A stretch of 64,000 nucleotides of DNA from Vandiemenella viatica (taxonomy: Eukaryota; Arthropoda; Insecta; Orthoptera; Morabidae), in NCBI GenBank assembly GCA_031002005.1, contig CM061921.1, positions 143,377,283 through 143,441,282 on the forward strand, written 5' to 3'. Shown piece after piece: positions 44,952-56,221 of this stretch; positions within the stretch are counted from its first letter, which is position 1; every line of letters begins with the position of its first letter. The position numbers and the translations under genes are program-made. The notes under the pieces are model-generated. The model did not search any database. It was not told the origin of the DNA and saw only the letters and a list, made by a program, of their open reading frames with translations.

Positions 44952-45296
44952 GAAAGCGTCCTTAAACTACGTGGCATGGTTTAGAAGAAAGGGGGGGAGG
45001 GTTGACTGGAAATCTACGCTGGGCTACGTGAGGGGAGGGGGATTCCAAGCCAGGCCACGTATCTTTCCATTCATATTATCTGTCACAGTTAAAGTGAGGT
45101 ACAGAATACACAACACTATGTGAATATTTATTTCCGTCATTTTATTATCTCCTTATGTAATGTACGACAGTCTGACAAGAGAAAACAGTATATGAGGAGG
45201 GGGGGAGGGGCAGAGGCAAAAGCAACATTGGGCTACGTGGGGGGGGGGTGATTCACAAGAACCCAAAATGTAGCTACGTGGTTTATGGACGCTCCC
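44952..45296. mobile_element. MITE-1 copy 4
   Basis: Ends GAAAGCGTCCTTAAACTACG and complement of GGGAGCGTCCATAAACCACG, flanked by TAG at 44949-44951 and TAA at 45297-45299 (one mismatch). The interior, including GCTGGGCTACGTG and GCCAGGCCACGTA, matches the other MITE-1 copies. 345 bp. Confidence 0.87.
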
Positions 45297-45299
45297 TAA

Positions 45300-47003
45300 C
45301 AGAGCGGGGTATTGGATAGTTATCCAGCACGTCTCCTTGTCTCTTGATTGTATGTGGCCACTAAAAACAAACGAATCAGGACTAATCAATGGCTTGGTGC
45401 TGCAGAAGATCCTGTATTCAAGAACCAAAAAGGATCCCAAGGAAATGTAAATTGAAAATTATGTTTTGATGGCCTTATTTTTTCGAGAGTAAAATGTTCC
45501 GAAGGTAAAATTGACCTAAAACAGGATCTCCGAGTGAAGATAGTTCAAGGAGGAGTGCTCTGAAAAGAAACTGACAAAGATGTCCTATGAGTTTGAGATG
45601 ACAAAGCGCGGATAAGGCACAAGATTATGGAGTTTAGTGATCGAAATGTAACAACTTCGTTAAACTATTGTTGCTACCGCTACTGGTAAGGATAGTTGAA
45701 GAGAATCCCAAAATATGTGATTTTACGAATTATGACTAATTAACGTAAAAGCTGTAAACGAAGTTACGTAGGATAACTAATCACAAATAGGATAAACTAG
45801 TTCTCATCAAAAGTTACCTAATATACTCATAATTATATTGATAGCAACGATGTAGGTATAAACCAAATTCTGTTCCAGAAAATATGTGGTGAAATTGAAA
45901 ATATTTGAATTTACGACCGAAAATAAATGGGTGATTGCAATATAGGAATAGAAGAAGGGAAAATAAAGTAATATTGTATGGAATTTTAGATTAAGAAAAA
46001 TGTTAGGTTATAGGCTAAGAGAATTGTTAAAAACTTTAATGACTTAACTTAGTCCTCGACCGAAAAGTTTATTTGAAGTTAACAAAGGAGGCATACTAAG
46101 CCAAAGGGTCAGACGCACGATCATCAGTATATTATCAATGAGCTTTAAATTTTAACACAGATTCTGGATAACAGCATTAACAGCTACCTCAAAGATACAA
46201 AGAAAGGTAAAGGACAGGTTAACAACCTGCATAAATTACAAATGAGACTGGGAATTCTACCTGGAACGAAAAGAAGAATAAATAAATTGAAATACAGGAA
46301 GAAACTAAATACATAACACAGTAGCTAAGTAAATGTTCGGCTATGTTTTCTCTAGCCACAATATGAGAGTTGTGAACCGCAGACTGGAATTAAAAAGAGT
46401 TAGGAAGCTCGGCAGACAAGACAGATTGGAAGTGGGCAAAGTAAAGAAACGCCACATGAAACGGAATTATGCAGGAATTATAAAAGCACATCAAGGAAAA
46501 TGTGCGAAAAAATTCAAAAGGAGGAAAATCCATATTAAAGATGGAGATAACTAAAGCTATGAAGTTATGCATAAGAAAATAAGCTAGCGGAAAACGTTGA
46601 TCAAAGAGTAAAACCGTAGCCGATGGAGCAGATCAAAAAGCAAAAAAATGGTCAAGATGTCGCGGAAAGACAGCAGTACTAATACTAAAAGGAAATGCAA
46701 AAAAATGACTGAAAGGTAAACGCGATGAAACAGAAAAAAATTGGAGTTAGGTAAGGCAGATGTGACGCACAGGATGACTGAATATACTTCAGAGAATGAA
46801 GTGAATCGCTTTCGAGAAAAATAAATAAGAAAATAAACAAATTGCAGTGGCGTGATATTAATTATTCATTATATCGCAATTGAGGAAATGTTGCACAACA
46901 TCCAGCTGTTGACTGAATAGAATATCATAAAATGAATAGAATGTTAATTTACGTTAGTATAGCTGGTACATATTTTTAGTATAGAAGAATCAGCAGACAG
47001 ATG
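45300..47003. other. Purine-rich stretch without recognisable gene
   Basis: From about 45480 to 46870 the top strand is rich in A and G with runs such as AAAGAAAGGTAAAGGACAGG. A lysine/arginine-rich frame at 46333-46554 follows from that composition; no domain recognised. Confidence 0.45.
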
Positions 47004-47241
47004 TTTTTTTATGGCTTTACGCCTCGTCGACGCCGAAGTAATCAAAAGCGCGATGGGACTGGGGACAAGGAACGGAAAGGAATTCCGCTATGGCCTTTTT
47101 GAAGGAAGCATCCCGGCATTCGCCAGGAGTGATTTGGGGAAAAAATGGAAAACCAAAATCTCGATGCCCGGACGGGGATTCGAACCGGCGTCCTCTCGAA
47201 TGCAAGGCCAGAGCGTTAACCACTCAATCACCATACTCGGT
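47004..47241 (-). mobile_element. SINE-A
   Basis: Full length on minus: ACCGAGTATGGTGATTGAGT, CATTCGAGAGGACGCCGG, GGTTCGAATCCCCGTCCGGG, core with CTGGCGAATGCCGGGATGC, tail GGCGTCGACGAGGCGTAAAG and A run. Confidence 0.9.
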
Positions 47242-47415
47242 GACACAGGTGGAAGTGGAACATTACACATCACATGATGAGACAGCTGTAATTTCCTGGA
47301 GAAATATTGTGATGTATATGATGTAGGAAATGCCAAACAAAATTTGACAGTACCTAAAATTACTGAAATTCAGACAAAGCAATGGATATAGATGATATTA
47401 GATTCTAACTGCTAG

Positions 47416-47668
47416 GCTGTCTTGTGGCTCAGTGGTTAAAGTGACTGACTGAAACTAGAAAGGGGCCCGGTTCGAATCTCCGTCTGGGATTTTCGAAGGT
47501 TTACCTCTGGCTTCCGTGGTTCGGATTCCATGTTAAACCGTAGGTCCTCTATACCCGGAAGGATTACCTAGCATTAGACCGAGACGGCGATGGTATGGGC
47601 GGACTTGGCGGAATATAGAAACCCTGTCAACCAGGTTATTAAGAGAATTATTATTATTATAATTGTTG
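47416..47668 (+). mobile_element. SINE-D
   Basis: Best copy of the family: CTTGTGGCTCAGTGGTTAAA head, GGTTCGAATCTCCGTCTGGG, CCGTGGTTCGGATTCCATGT, ACCGTAGGTCC, CGGCGATGGTATGG, ACCCTGTCAACCAGG and an ATTATTATTATT tail. Confidence 0.85.
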
Positions 47669-48243
47669 CAGTCCCTGGGAAAAGAATTAATTAATAGATT
47701 AATAAAATTAAAGTAGAGGAGAGATACAGAGAAATTTTCATATAAAGATAATTTCCACATCAGGGAAGAATCTTCGTGAATTTACCACAAAATTGATGCC
47801 TTGAAACTAGGGTCTAGAATTACGCAGGAACGAGGAACAGGTGTTAGATGAAGAACAATCAGATTTTCTGAAAATCGTCTTAAAGCTGAAAGAGCTGTGA
47901 CTTTACGGTGAGTCAAATAAAACATCGATACAGCTGTGGCTATTAATTTTTTTTTTGATACCGTTAGTTTTAAATTGTGCAAGACTTTCAAGATTTTAAA
48001 TACAGCACATCTTGAAAAACAAGACAGAAGTCAAAATTGTGTCACTATTTATATTCAACTTTCAAATCAAGGAACCGGTCAAGGACGTTAACGAAATGTT
48101 GCACTAAGTTTCAAGATCAGAAATCAGAATGTCTGTATTTGATGATGATATTGTCCCATATGCTGATAAGAGTGGAATTTGACGCTATTCTGAAATTTTT
48201 CTAAATACAATATTGAAAGAAGAATTTGACGTAATTCATACAT
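47669..48243. other. No recognisable gene
   Basis: Nothing supported. Confidence 0.4.
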
Positions 48244-49131
48244 TCATATAGAGATGAATGTATGTATGTTTGTTTGTTTGTTCTTCATACAAATCCACAG
48301 TTTTCACCCGATCTAGATGAAACATTGCACACTTATCCTTTGAAACAAGGAGAAAATACTGTCTACATTTGGTTGAAAATTTATCTGTATAAATAACACA
48401 TGTTGTCTCATAACTTCGAAATACGGCGATAGACAGACACGTTGGATATGGACGTCTCCGTACCATGTTTCCGTGACGTAGACTGGCAGCTCAGTGGTAA
48501 AAGCGCTTGCTTACGAACGTCGTGGTCTCCGGTTCAAATCTCCGTGGAGGCTATGATTTTTAAAAATTGTTTTTCATTGTTAGAGTCAGGCCTGGACCGT
48601 AGGTTATTCGGATTGAATGTTAAACTGTAGATATTAGAAAGTTAGGGGTGCAATGCGAGGCAAATCGTATGTAGTCTTGCAATGTTGTAGGTGTACACTT
48701 TTTTACGTTATAATGATCTCTCAGGTGTTGTTCGCAGTCAGTGTGTGAGTTTGAACCACAGTAATATTATTATAAATACGGAAGTAATTCTCTGTCTTTT
48801 TGTTACGTTTTGACGACTAAATGGCTATATCGTTGTGATGGAATTTTATAAGGAAATCGGTATGAAGGGCACAGGATATTTTTTCCAGTATGATTAACAG
48901 TTGTAGACACGAAATTTTGAGACCTTATCGAATGGTGACAGAAATATGTTGGAAATTGATTCTCTTCAAGAGACAGGTTCGACGGTACAATGATATAGTG
49001 TTAGCTTTCCTGTCATATTATTCCGACTCGATATTGTTTGGCACCAATCCTTCGTTACCAACAACTTTCTATATTTAATACTGGCAAAAAAATTCTTAAT
49101 CTACGCGTACGAAGTCGCGGGTAGGAGCTAG
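48244..49131 (+). mobile_element. Helitron-like element with internal SINE-D, copy 1
   Basis: About 890 bp. The 5' region has ATGAATGTATGTATGTTTGT then CTTCATACAAATCCACAGTT; the 3' end is CGCGTACGAAGTCGCGGGTA followed by GGAGCTAG and TT. The CGCG...CGCG pair just before CTAG can form a hairpin. At 48480-48660 it contains a tRNA-like segment (GGCAGCTCAGTGGTAAAAGC, GGTTCAAATCTCCGTGG, TTCGGATTGAATGTTAAACT) related to SINE-D. The other copy (55106-56195, minus) has the same order. A CTAG 3' end followed by T and a nearby hairpin fit Helitrons; no Rep/helicase is encoded. Confidence 0.65.
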
Positions 49132-49146
49132 TTATAAATAAAACAA

Positions 49147-49325
49147 GAGCCGCCAGTGAGGCTCAGTGTGTTGAGACGCTACTCATTTGACAGGGGAGGT
49201 ACAAAGGAACCGGGCACGAGGCCAGGCCGTCCTGACTGCTGTTTTTAGGTGGTTTCCAGCAATCATCTAAGCGAATGATGAGACATTCCCCAATCTCTGT
49301 CCCATAAAATATACAGTTCACAAGC
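49147..49325 (+). mobile_element. SINE-C
   Basis: GCCAGTGAGGCTCAGTGTGT head, GGGGAGGTACAAAGGAACC with degenerate B box, GCTGTTTTTAGGTGGTTTCC and CATTCCCCAATCTCTGTCCC tail, matching 4100-4278 in the tail and 62036-62168 in the head. Confidence 0.65.
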
Positions 49326-49894
49326 AAAAGAACTTATCATACAGAACACACAAAGTGACATGTTTTGCAGATAGATGGTAAGGATATACTCGAATAGCTT
49401 ATGTTACGCCGGGCCTAACAGGTTAGACTCCGGGCAGCAACTCAGCTACTTCCACCCCACCTTTCTCATGATTCACACTCGGCACCTGCGGCGTCCAGTG
49501 TCCAAGACGTCCTTGCTGGCTGATGCAGGAAAAAATCTATATAGCGTATCAGAAATAATAAAAGTAGGAGAGGTTGAAAATCAACAAATGTATAAGGAGA
49601 TAGAAGATAATTGTGTATTTAGGACGAAAAATTGTAGCCCACGGCTGATGTGTGGATGTTGTCAAACTGAGATTAGTTCTATTGGAAACAGTCTCATTTA
49701 AAAGGAGTAACGCTTTAGTATCGCAATTCGCGATATTTTTTGATTGCAGAGGGTGTTTTGCACCAAAATTAAGTTCACCTTTCTATATTCCTGCTCCTAA
49801 TGACACAAGGGAAGAATAAATACCTTTAAGCATCAGTGTGACACCTTAGTTTCCCAGTTTTATCTCAAATATTGGTGAGCAAAGTATTTCTCCG
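49326..49894. other. No recognisable gene
   Basis: The frame at 49375-49701 has no recognisable domain. Confidence 0.4.
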
Positions 49895-50211
49895 CAATTA
49901 TAAATGAAGGTGCGTGTTCACATGCTTGCTAATAAATTCAATCGGTATTTACGTCATCGGTCTGCCAGCCAATTCCACCCCAAGATCAGCACCAATTCCG
50001 TGACACTTTCGTCAGGGGTATAACAAGCAGCCACAAAGCTAGAGATCCATCTCTGTACTTTATCGATACTAGTAATAAAACCTTTCTGATCTGGATCCCA
50101 CACAGCTTAAAAGTAGTCAAGGCCACACGAGAGTTATATAAGCCATCTGCTTTATATATTCCGACCTTCAGCTCTGCCAAAGCTTGTTGTGTAATGTTAA
50201 GTACACCAGAA

Positions 50212-50262
50212 CGCTTCCGTTAAACTGTAGGTCCTACTTACCCGTTAGCAGTATTAGATTAG
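50212..50262 (+). mobile_element. SINE-D fragment
   Basis: CTTCCGTTAAACTGTAGGTC and TAGCAGTATTAGATTAGGCA match the middle-to-3' part of SINE-D; head absent. Confidence 0.5.
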
Positions 50263-50457
50263 GCAAGGAGAAAAGGTACTTGCCACCATAACCGGTTAAG
50301 TATACCTCCTTTCTGAGGGTTCAGCCAAACTTCGGGTTAAATCCCAAGCGTAGCTTAGCTATGTATATGTGTTACTTTTTTTTTTTTTTTTTAAAAATCC
50401 GACATTTGAATCGCAGTCTAGAATTTTCTGCACCGATGGGGGGTACAGCCTAACTGC

Positions 50458-50713
50458 TTTTTTTTTTTTTAACTGCTTTACTTCTCTCAACAGCGAGGTG
50501 TTTAGAGACGGGAAAGGATGGGGGGCAAGGATGGGGGCAAGGAAGGGAAGGAATTCGGCCATGGCCTTTTGAAGGAAGCATCCCGGCATTTGCCTGGAGT
50601 GATTTGGGAAACCATGGAAAACCCAAATCTGGATGCCCGGACGGGGATTCGAACCGCCGTCCTCCCGAATGCGAGACAAGAACGCTAACCGTTACACCAC
50701 TACTCTCGGTGAC
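50458..50713 (-). mobile_element. SINE-A with 9-bp or longer target duplication
   Basis: Flanked by CCTAACTGC at 50449-50457 and 50714-50722. Minus: ACCGAGAGTAGTGGTGTAAC, CATTCGGGAGGACGGCGG, GGTTCGAATCCCCGTCCGGG, core, tail CCTCGCTGTTGAGAGAAGTA and A run. The same tail variant occurs in the SINEs at 13364 and 17122, suggesting a subfamily. Confidence 0.92.
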
Positions 50714-51487
50714 CCTAACTGCTTATCCCGTTACATGTTGCTTTGTACCATTATGCCCAAATACTGAAGCGATTCGATCTAATCAAGAGTTTACCTGCTA
50801 ACATTTTACTTATCCACAGCGGGATCCTATTTGTGTTGTGTTCATTACCTTGCACTTTTTGTAATTTAGTTTAATTTACCACCCATTGCACAATGCCGAA
50901 ACAATGTCAAGATTGAGCCGAGTTTCTAATCAATCGGCAGAATTCTTTGCTTCTCTTTAGGTAACTGCGTCATTAGCCTTTAACTTCAGACTGCTATTAA
51001 CGTTGTATCTAAGAGCGTTTATGAAAATAAAATCATTACATTACTTTGCGGTACTCCCGGTATAACTGCTATATTACTAGAGACTTCACTGTCAACGTCG
51101 GCAAACTACCACCGACTAGTTAGAAGATGACGTATCCATCCAGAAATGTGTTGCAATATTCCATACCCATGAATCCTCCTAAAGTGGTGATTGTATGGTA
51201 CAGCGTCGAAGCCTTACTATACCAAAGCGCATTTTCATACAGGTGCTTTGTTTAGATTCATACATATAAGTATGGACAGTGATTAGCTATACTAACAAAA
51301 ATTCCGAGAGCTTAAACCGCACTACAATTTTCCAAATCATTGAAAATCATGATAGCGCGATTACATAACCCGTGGGAAACATTGGTGACCGACGATGTCA
51401 CTATATCCGTTTAATTATTTCAATTGTTTCAATTTCGTCCGATGTACTGAGTAGCAGTACTTTTCCAGTTTCTTCCATGTTATTCAT

Positions 51488-51711
51488 TTAAGTATGGCCT
51501 TCGGTCTGTGCGACCATTTAGCCAGCTCCAATTTGTATTTATAACAACTGCTGTTATAGGCTTCAACTATGGTATTGTAAACACTACAGTGAAGACAACA
51601 CAAGACGAACACAACACTTAATTAAAACCACCCATGCCCAAAATCGGACTCGAACCGGTGACCCTTACAATGGGAGCCCAGCGTGCTAGCCCCTACACTG
51701 CCAGGACCTGC
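51488..51711 (-). mobile_element. SINE-E
   Basis: Minus head GGTCCTGGCAGTGTAGGGGC TAGC, B box CGGTTCGAGTCCG, then GGCATGGGTGG, TTAAGTGTTGTG and AAATGGTCGCACAGACC. The same arrangement occurs at 55365-55573. Confidence 0.78.
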
Positions 51712-52486
51712 TTTCTTTCATTTAGCGTAATCTTTTCTAAAATTACAGTTTCATACCGAACTTGTGTTGAATGGGGTTGATTATATGGATTCAAACCTCA
51801 TACTGCTTATTTTCCAGTCTTTTAAAAGGCCAGCCGGTGTATAACCGCAGAAATTGATTATGTTATTGAGATCGATATAGACTCACATCAAAATATACGT
51901 CTGTTCGCCGCTAGGGTATTGGGGTCGCTTTCGCAGAACTTAATGCCACATTGCAATTGAGCGAAATTCTGGTTACCTGTGTCCAGTTTGTCTTCTGAAG
52001 TGCCAGGAAGATATTTACAACAATAAATTATAATTAAAAAAATTCCAGTGAAACTTGTGTGAAAATTCTACTAAATTTCTACTTAAATTTGATTACAACG
52101 CTTGTTACAGGTTTTTAAACTTCGAACTGTAGGTTTTATATTTAAATATTGGTAATATTTTTAGTTTAACAGATGTTATGCCGGCGGTACGATTCCTAAT
52201 AAAATCAGAGTTGTATTTTATCTACGTCAGGAATTCCGCGTATGTTCTGAACACACGGAGTTGATTTTGCTGGAACAGACAAGTCATGACGTCAATGGAA
52301 ATATAGAAGAGGCTAAATTCGGTCATAACTAGCGTCATAACTTTTCGGGAGAGAGAAACGTAGCAAATGGCTGAGGTGTGACAAGTATCTTTAGTTAATT
52401 TGTTCAGAAGGTTACTCGTACAATCACACAACGTAAAGAAAAATTCCTCTAGAAATGTTCCAGGATGCGAGACAGGAACTGTAACG
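51712..52486. other. No recognisable gene
   Basis: AT-rich; nothing supported. Confidence 0.4.
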
Positions 52487-52690
52487 GGTGGTACAACACA
52501 TCGAAACAAACTATATCCCGATTTTGCCTCGCTTTCGGAAGGACGCTTGTCCGAATCCTCGTCCGGCCTACCAGATTTGGGTTTTCCATGGTTTCCCCAA
52601 TATCACTCCAGGAAAAAGCCAGGATGGTTTCTTCAAAAGGTCATCACCGAATTCCTTCGCGTTTCTTGCCCACATCCCTTTTATTTAACA
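52487..52690 (+). mobile_element. SINE-A, diverged
   Basis: TGCCTCGCTTTCGGAAGGAC, TCCGAATCCTCGTCCGGCCT, core TTGGGTTTTCCATGGTTTCC, then TTCTTGCCCACATCCCTT; joined directly to the hairpin repeat at 52691. Confidence 0.78.
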
Positions 52691-52870
52691 AAGGCGCCTC
52701 AAGGTCACTCTGTTCTATCCCCACTCCACTGCCCTTCACCCTACCTGCGGAGGTGAAATTTTCGCCCGCTTACTTTCACATGGCGATCAGCTCGAAGATG
52801 TACGATGGGATGAGCGGGAAAAGGGGAACATGACCTTGAGCCGCCAGTTGTGGGTGAACAAGGTATAACT
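52691..52870. mobile_element. Hairpin repeat, copy 2
   Basis: Left AGGCGCCTCAAGGTCACTCT and right CATGACCTTGAGCCGCCAGT form an inverted repeat of about 20 bp; interior CCACTGCCCTTCACCCTACC and CGATCAGCTCGAAGATGT match 25576-25770. Confidence 0.72.
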
Positions 52871-53234
52871 TTGGAAAACTAGCCGGAAAGTGCGATCACA
52901 AAATATGGGAATGGAAATTAGCCTTTATGGAAGAGGAATCGCTCCACCACCAATCACAGTGCATTCTTGAACCTTTAGACTTAGTGATGTGCATAGATTT
53001 TCAAACAAACTATTAATTTTTCCAAATGTTGCAGCACTGACTGAAAGTCAAGTTATGAATCCTTTATTTGATTAATGAGGGGACCGTTCAAGAAGATGGC
53101 AACACAGAAAAAGAAAAATATTCTAGATGGGACGTTTTTTAGGTTTACATGACATGGCATCTAAGTAATTTTGCAACATGTAATAAAATTCACTTGAGCT
53201 CCATCGTAGCTGAAACAAAAATCTGCTGGAATTC
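52871..53234. other. No recognisable gene
   Basis: Nothing supported. Confidence 0.4.
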
Positions 53235-53284
53235 ATGCAGAAATATGTGACAGATATTCCTGTGAAGATTCCTCGAACGATTCG

Positions 53285-53590
53285 CTGCACTCCCGGCTGT
53301 GAGGTGACACTGCGACTAATAGATGTGGCGCCAGATTCCGGACGATGTGCCAGCGTACGTACAATTTCCCGCCGTACCTGCCGTGCTCGCTCTTGCGGGA
53401 CCTGCGTTATTTCCTGCCGGCGGAGAAGGATTCCACCTGGCAGCGCGAGTGCTCAAATATCTTATGATGCTGCACTGGAAAGCTGTCCCGCTACAGTCTT
53501 TTCGCTTTTCTCCCATTTCCGCTGGCAGATGCGTACATTACACGCATATTGCACCTCTCGGTATTCGCAAAAAAGATCCATAGCCTGAGA
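53285..53590 (+). other. GC-rich island with overlapping open frames, unassigned
   Basis: All three plus frames are fairly open here and composition shifts from AT-rich to GC-rich (CCGCCGTACCTGCCGTGCTC). One frame reads RTYNFPPYLPCSLLRDLRYF then LPAEKDSTWQRECSNIL before a stop at about 53466, which has the look of a protein fragment; another reads from ATG 53323. No domain recognised. Could be an exon, a processed-gene fragment or a transposon piece. Confidence 0.3.
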
Positions 53591-54392
53591 AATCCACGCT
53601 ACGAATGTCTGTGAATGCGACTACTGGGGCATCTCTTTTTCGGTAAAAAAAAGAGGCCTCAAACGCCTCACCACTCCTTTTTCGACATAGAATTTAACAA
53701 CAAAAATTATTTGTTACGGTATAATTTTCCAGTGGATTTTAGAGCATTGATGGTACGATAATGCATTATAATAATTTAATTTAAAAAAAAAAAAAAACAC
53801 TTTTATTCCGTTTACTCACGACACTCCCATGTCGTTAGTATGTTGGCAGTTAAATACGTTAGTAAATAAATACTTAAAAATAACTAACTTTTACGAAGAA
53901 ATAGACAAAGCTAACATTGTTGACACTTCTCTGAATGACGATACATGATAGTTTGCTTGGTGACACCAGTAATTATTCCACAGATTGTCGAGTTTTGTTT
54001 AGTGTACCTAAATTTAACACTATCTGACCAGAGATTAAATAGAGCAATTAAATCATATAATCTACTTCACTGTTAAAAAAACAATAACTGTGGTGATCTT
54101 CAATTGCTCGAAAATAATGGGACAATCTTACATTATAACTAAACCAAATGTTTTTCACCAGGATAAGTTCTTTATTTACGTCTCCATGTGCCGCATTTTT
54201 TCTTTTTCTTTTTGAATCTCCAAACAGAATTAACTGTTATCTTTGTTGACAGTAGAAACCGCCATTTTTTATAGGTGTTTTGCCACTGTTAACCATTCAG
54301 CAATATCTGAATGGATTGGATATCGTATACAGTGCGTAATATCGTTGCGTCCATGGACAAAATGGAACACTTAAAAACGCGCGAGGCATGAT
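53591..54392. other. No recognisable gene
   Basis: AT-rich with A runs near 53784; nothing supported. Confidence 0.4.
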
Positions 54393-54680
54393 AATTACTC
54401 GGTGTGTTCGTAATAACCTGGTTACAGGGTATTTGGAGGGTGCGCATTCCGCTCCTGTCGTAGCCGCCTCATACTAACTCTGCAATCCTACTGGGGTAGG
54501 GCATCTACAGTTTAAGGTGGAATCCGAACCACGGAAGCGTTCTGGCATGCTTCACAGTACACAGCAAGCCGTGGTGGAGATTTAGGGCCCTTGAAAATTC
54601 CCGCCGAGACAGGGATTCGAACAGGGGATCTTTCGATCTCCATTCGGACTACTTAACCACTGAGCCACCATACCGCTCAC
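54393..54680 (-). mobile_element. SINE-D, long copy
   Basis: Minus: GCGGTATGGTGGCTCAGTGG, CTGTTCGAATCCCTGTCTCG, GGAATTTTCAAGGGCCC, GCTTCCGTGGTTCGGATTCC, ACTGTAGATGCCC, then ACCCTGTAACCAGG. Confidence 0.85.
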
Positions 54681-55105
54681 GCCGGAGGTATGACTGTAAC
54701 AGGCAACGAATATTCCAATGCGTCATTCGCCCATATGATCGGAATAATAAATCAGGGATTTTACTTTTACGTCTCTCGCAACCTTTTGCAATGTTGTCAG
54801 TGTAAATTATATCCAAATACGTGCTTCAGCAGGATCTTAAGTAAATGTCATCTATTTTAATTTAAAATTGTTTGTATGTCTACATCCATTTGATTGCCTT
54901 GCACCAAACAGAACAAATCGTTCAGCGACCCCCACCTTACCACCCAACCTCGTGACAGCTGCGCTCTCTTGATTGGCCGGACCGTTCAAACTCCCAAACC
55001 ACCAAAAGTTTGTGTAGTTTATCCATAGAAAAAGGCGACATCAGATCGGAAATTATTTATTATAGCCGCGGAAGCCTTCCCTTATTTAACAATATTATTA
55101 AGTAA
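54681..55105. other. No recognisable gene
   Basis: Nothing supported. Confidence 0.4.
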
Positions 55106-56195
55106 CTAGCTGATATCCGCGACTTCGTACGCGTGGGTTAAGAATTGCTTTGCCAGAATTGAATATAGAAATGATTAGTCCCAAACAACACCGAGACGGC
55201 ATAATATGACAGGAAAGCTATCACTATATCATTCTACCGTCGAACCTGTCTCTTGAAGACAATCAATTTCCAACATATTTCTGTCACCATTCGATAAGTT
55301 CTCAAAATTTCGTTACTAAAACCGTTAATCATACCGGATAAAATGTCCTGTGCCCTTCCTACAGATTTTTATTATTTTTATTTTTTATTATGGCTTTTGG
55401 CAGCTGAGGCCATACAGCCAGCTCAATGTGTTATATTAAAGCTTCCAGTGTTTATATAGTCTTCAAAGTGCGGACGCCACAGGACGGACAGGACACACAC
55501 ACTGACACTCAACACTTAACATCCATGCCCGCGGCCGGATTCGAACCGGCAACCTTCGGCACGTGGAGCTAGCATTTTTGTTTTTGTTTTATAAAATTCC
55601 ATCAATAGCCATTTAGTCGTCAAACGTAACACAAAGTCAGGTACTTATTTATAGTATTATTACTGCAGATCACACACACTGACTGCGAACAACCCCCTGA
55701 AGGATCATTATAACGTAAAAAAGTGTACACCTACAGCATTGAAAGACTACCTTCGATTTGCTTCTCATTGAACCCCTAAATTTGTGACATCTACAGTTTA
55801 CATTCAATCCGAATAACGGAGTGTCCCGGCGTCTCTTACGAACAAAAACAATTTTTAACAATCTTTGTCTGCAAGTAGATTTGAACAGGAGACCACGATC
55901 CAACAGCAGTAAGCAAGCGCTTTAAGCGCTGAGCTACCAGAGCGCTATGTGGAAAGACAGTACAGAGACCTACACATCCTACGCGTCTGTCTATCACTGT
56001 TCGGTAATTTTTCGAAATTATAAGACAAGATGTATTATTTATACTGAAAATTTTTCGACCAAATGTAGACATTATTTTTCTCCTTGTTTCAAAGTATAAG
56101 TGCGCAAACTTTCATCGAAATCGGGCCAAAACTGTGGATTTGTATGAAGAACAAATAAACTAACATACATACATTCATCTATATTTATATATAGA
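55106..56195 (-). mobile_element. Helitron-like element with internal SINE-D, copy 2
   Basis: Opposite orientation to copy 1 and homologous along its length. The 5' end on minus is TCTATATATAAATATAGATG preceded by A; the 3' end is ACGCGTACGAAGTCGCGGAT then ATCAGCTAG followed by TT. The tRNA-like segment sits at 55850-55950 (minus), at the same relative position as in copy 1. A SINE-E is inserted at 55365-55573. Both ends therefore agree with a TC...CTAG Helitron-type element inserted at A/T. Confidence 0.65.
55365..55573 (-). mobile_element. SINE-E inserted in the Helitron-like element
   Basis: Minus: GCTAGCTCCACGTGCCGAAG, GGTTGCCGGTTCGAATCCGG, CATGGATGTTAAGTGTTGAG, TGGCTGTATGGCCTCAGCTG and an A/T-rich tail. 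Copy 1 of the host element lacks it, so it inserted after the two copies separated. Confidence 0.8.
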
Positions 56196-56221
56196 TATTA
56201 TTAATTATAAAATAATAACCA

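Larger units (their letters stand above)
49895..51230 (-). mobile_element. LINE remnant broken up by two SINEs
   Basis: Recognised only from non-open frames. On minus, 51160-51213 reads FDAVPYNHHFRRIHGYGI, 51033-51072 reads AVIPGVPQSNVM (normally [11 protein letters not shown]), then SSLKLKANDAVT where the catalytic FADD should be, then CKVMNTTQIGSR near 50830. The C-terminal part lies at 49900-50205: SIDKVQRWISSFVAGCYTPD and ESVTELVLILGWNWLADR. Inserted between are a SINE-D fragment (50212-50262) and a SINE-A (50458-50713). Resembles jockey/CR1-type LINEs. Confidence 0.8.

Noticed and set aside
46333..46554. Lysine/arginine-rich small protein
   Set aside because: It follows from the purine-rich composition of the region; no domain or start context supports it.
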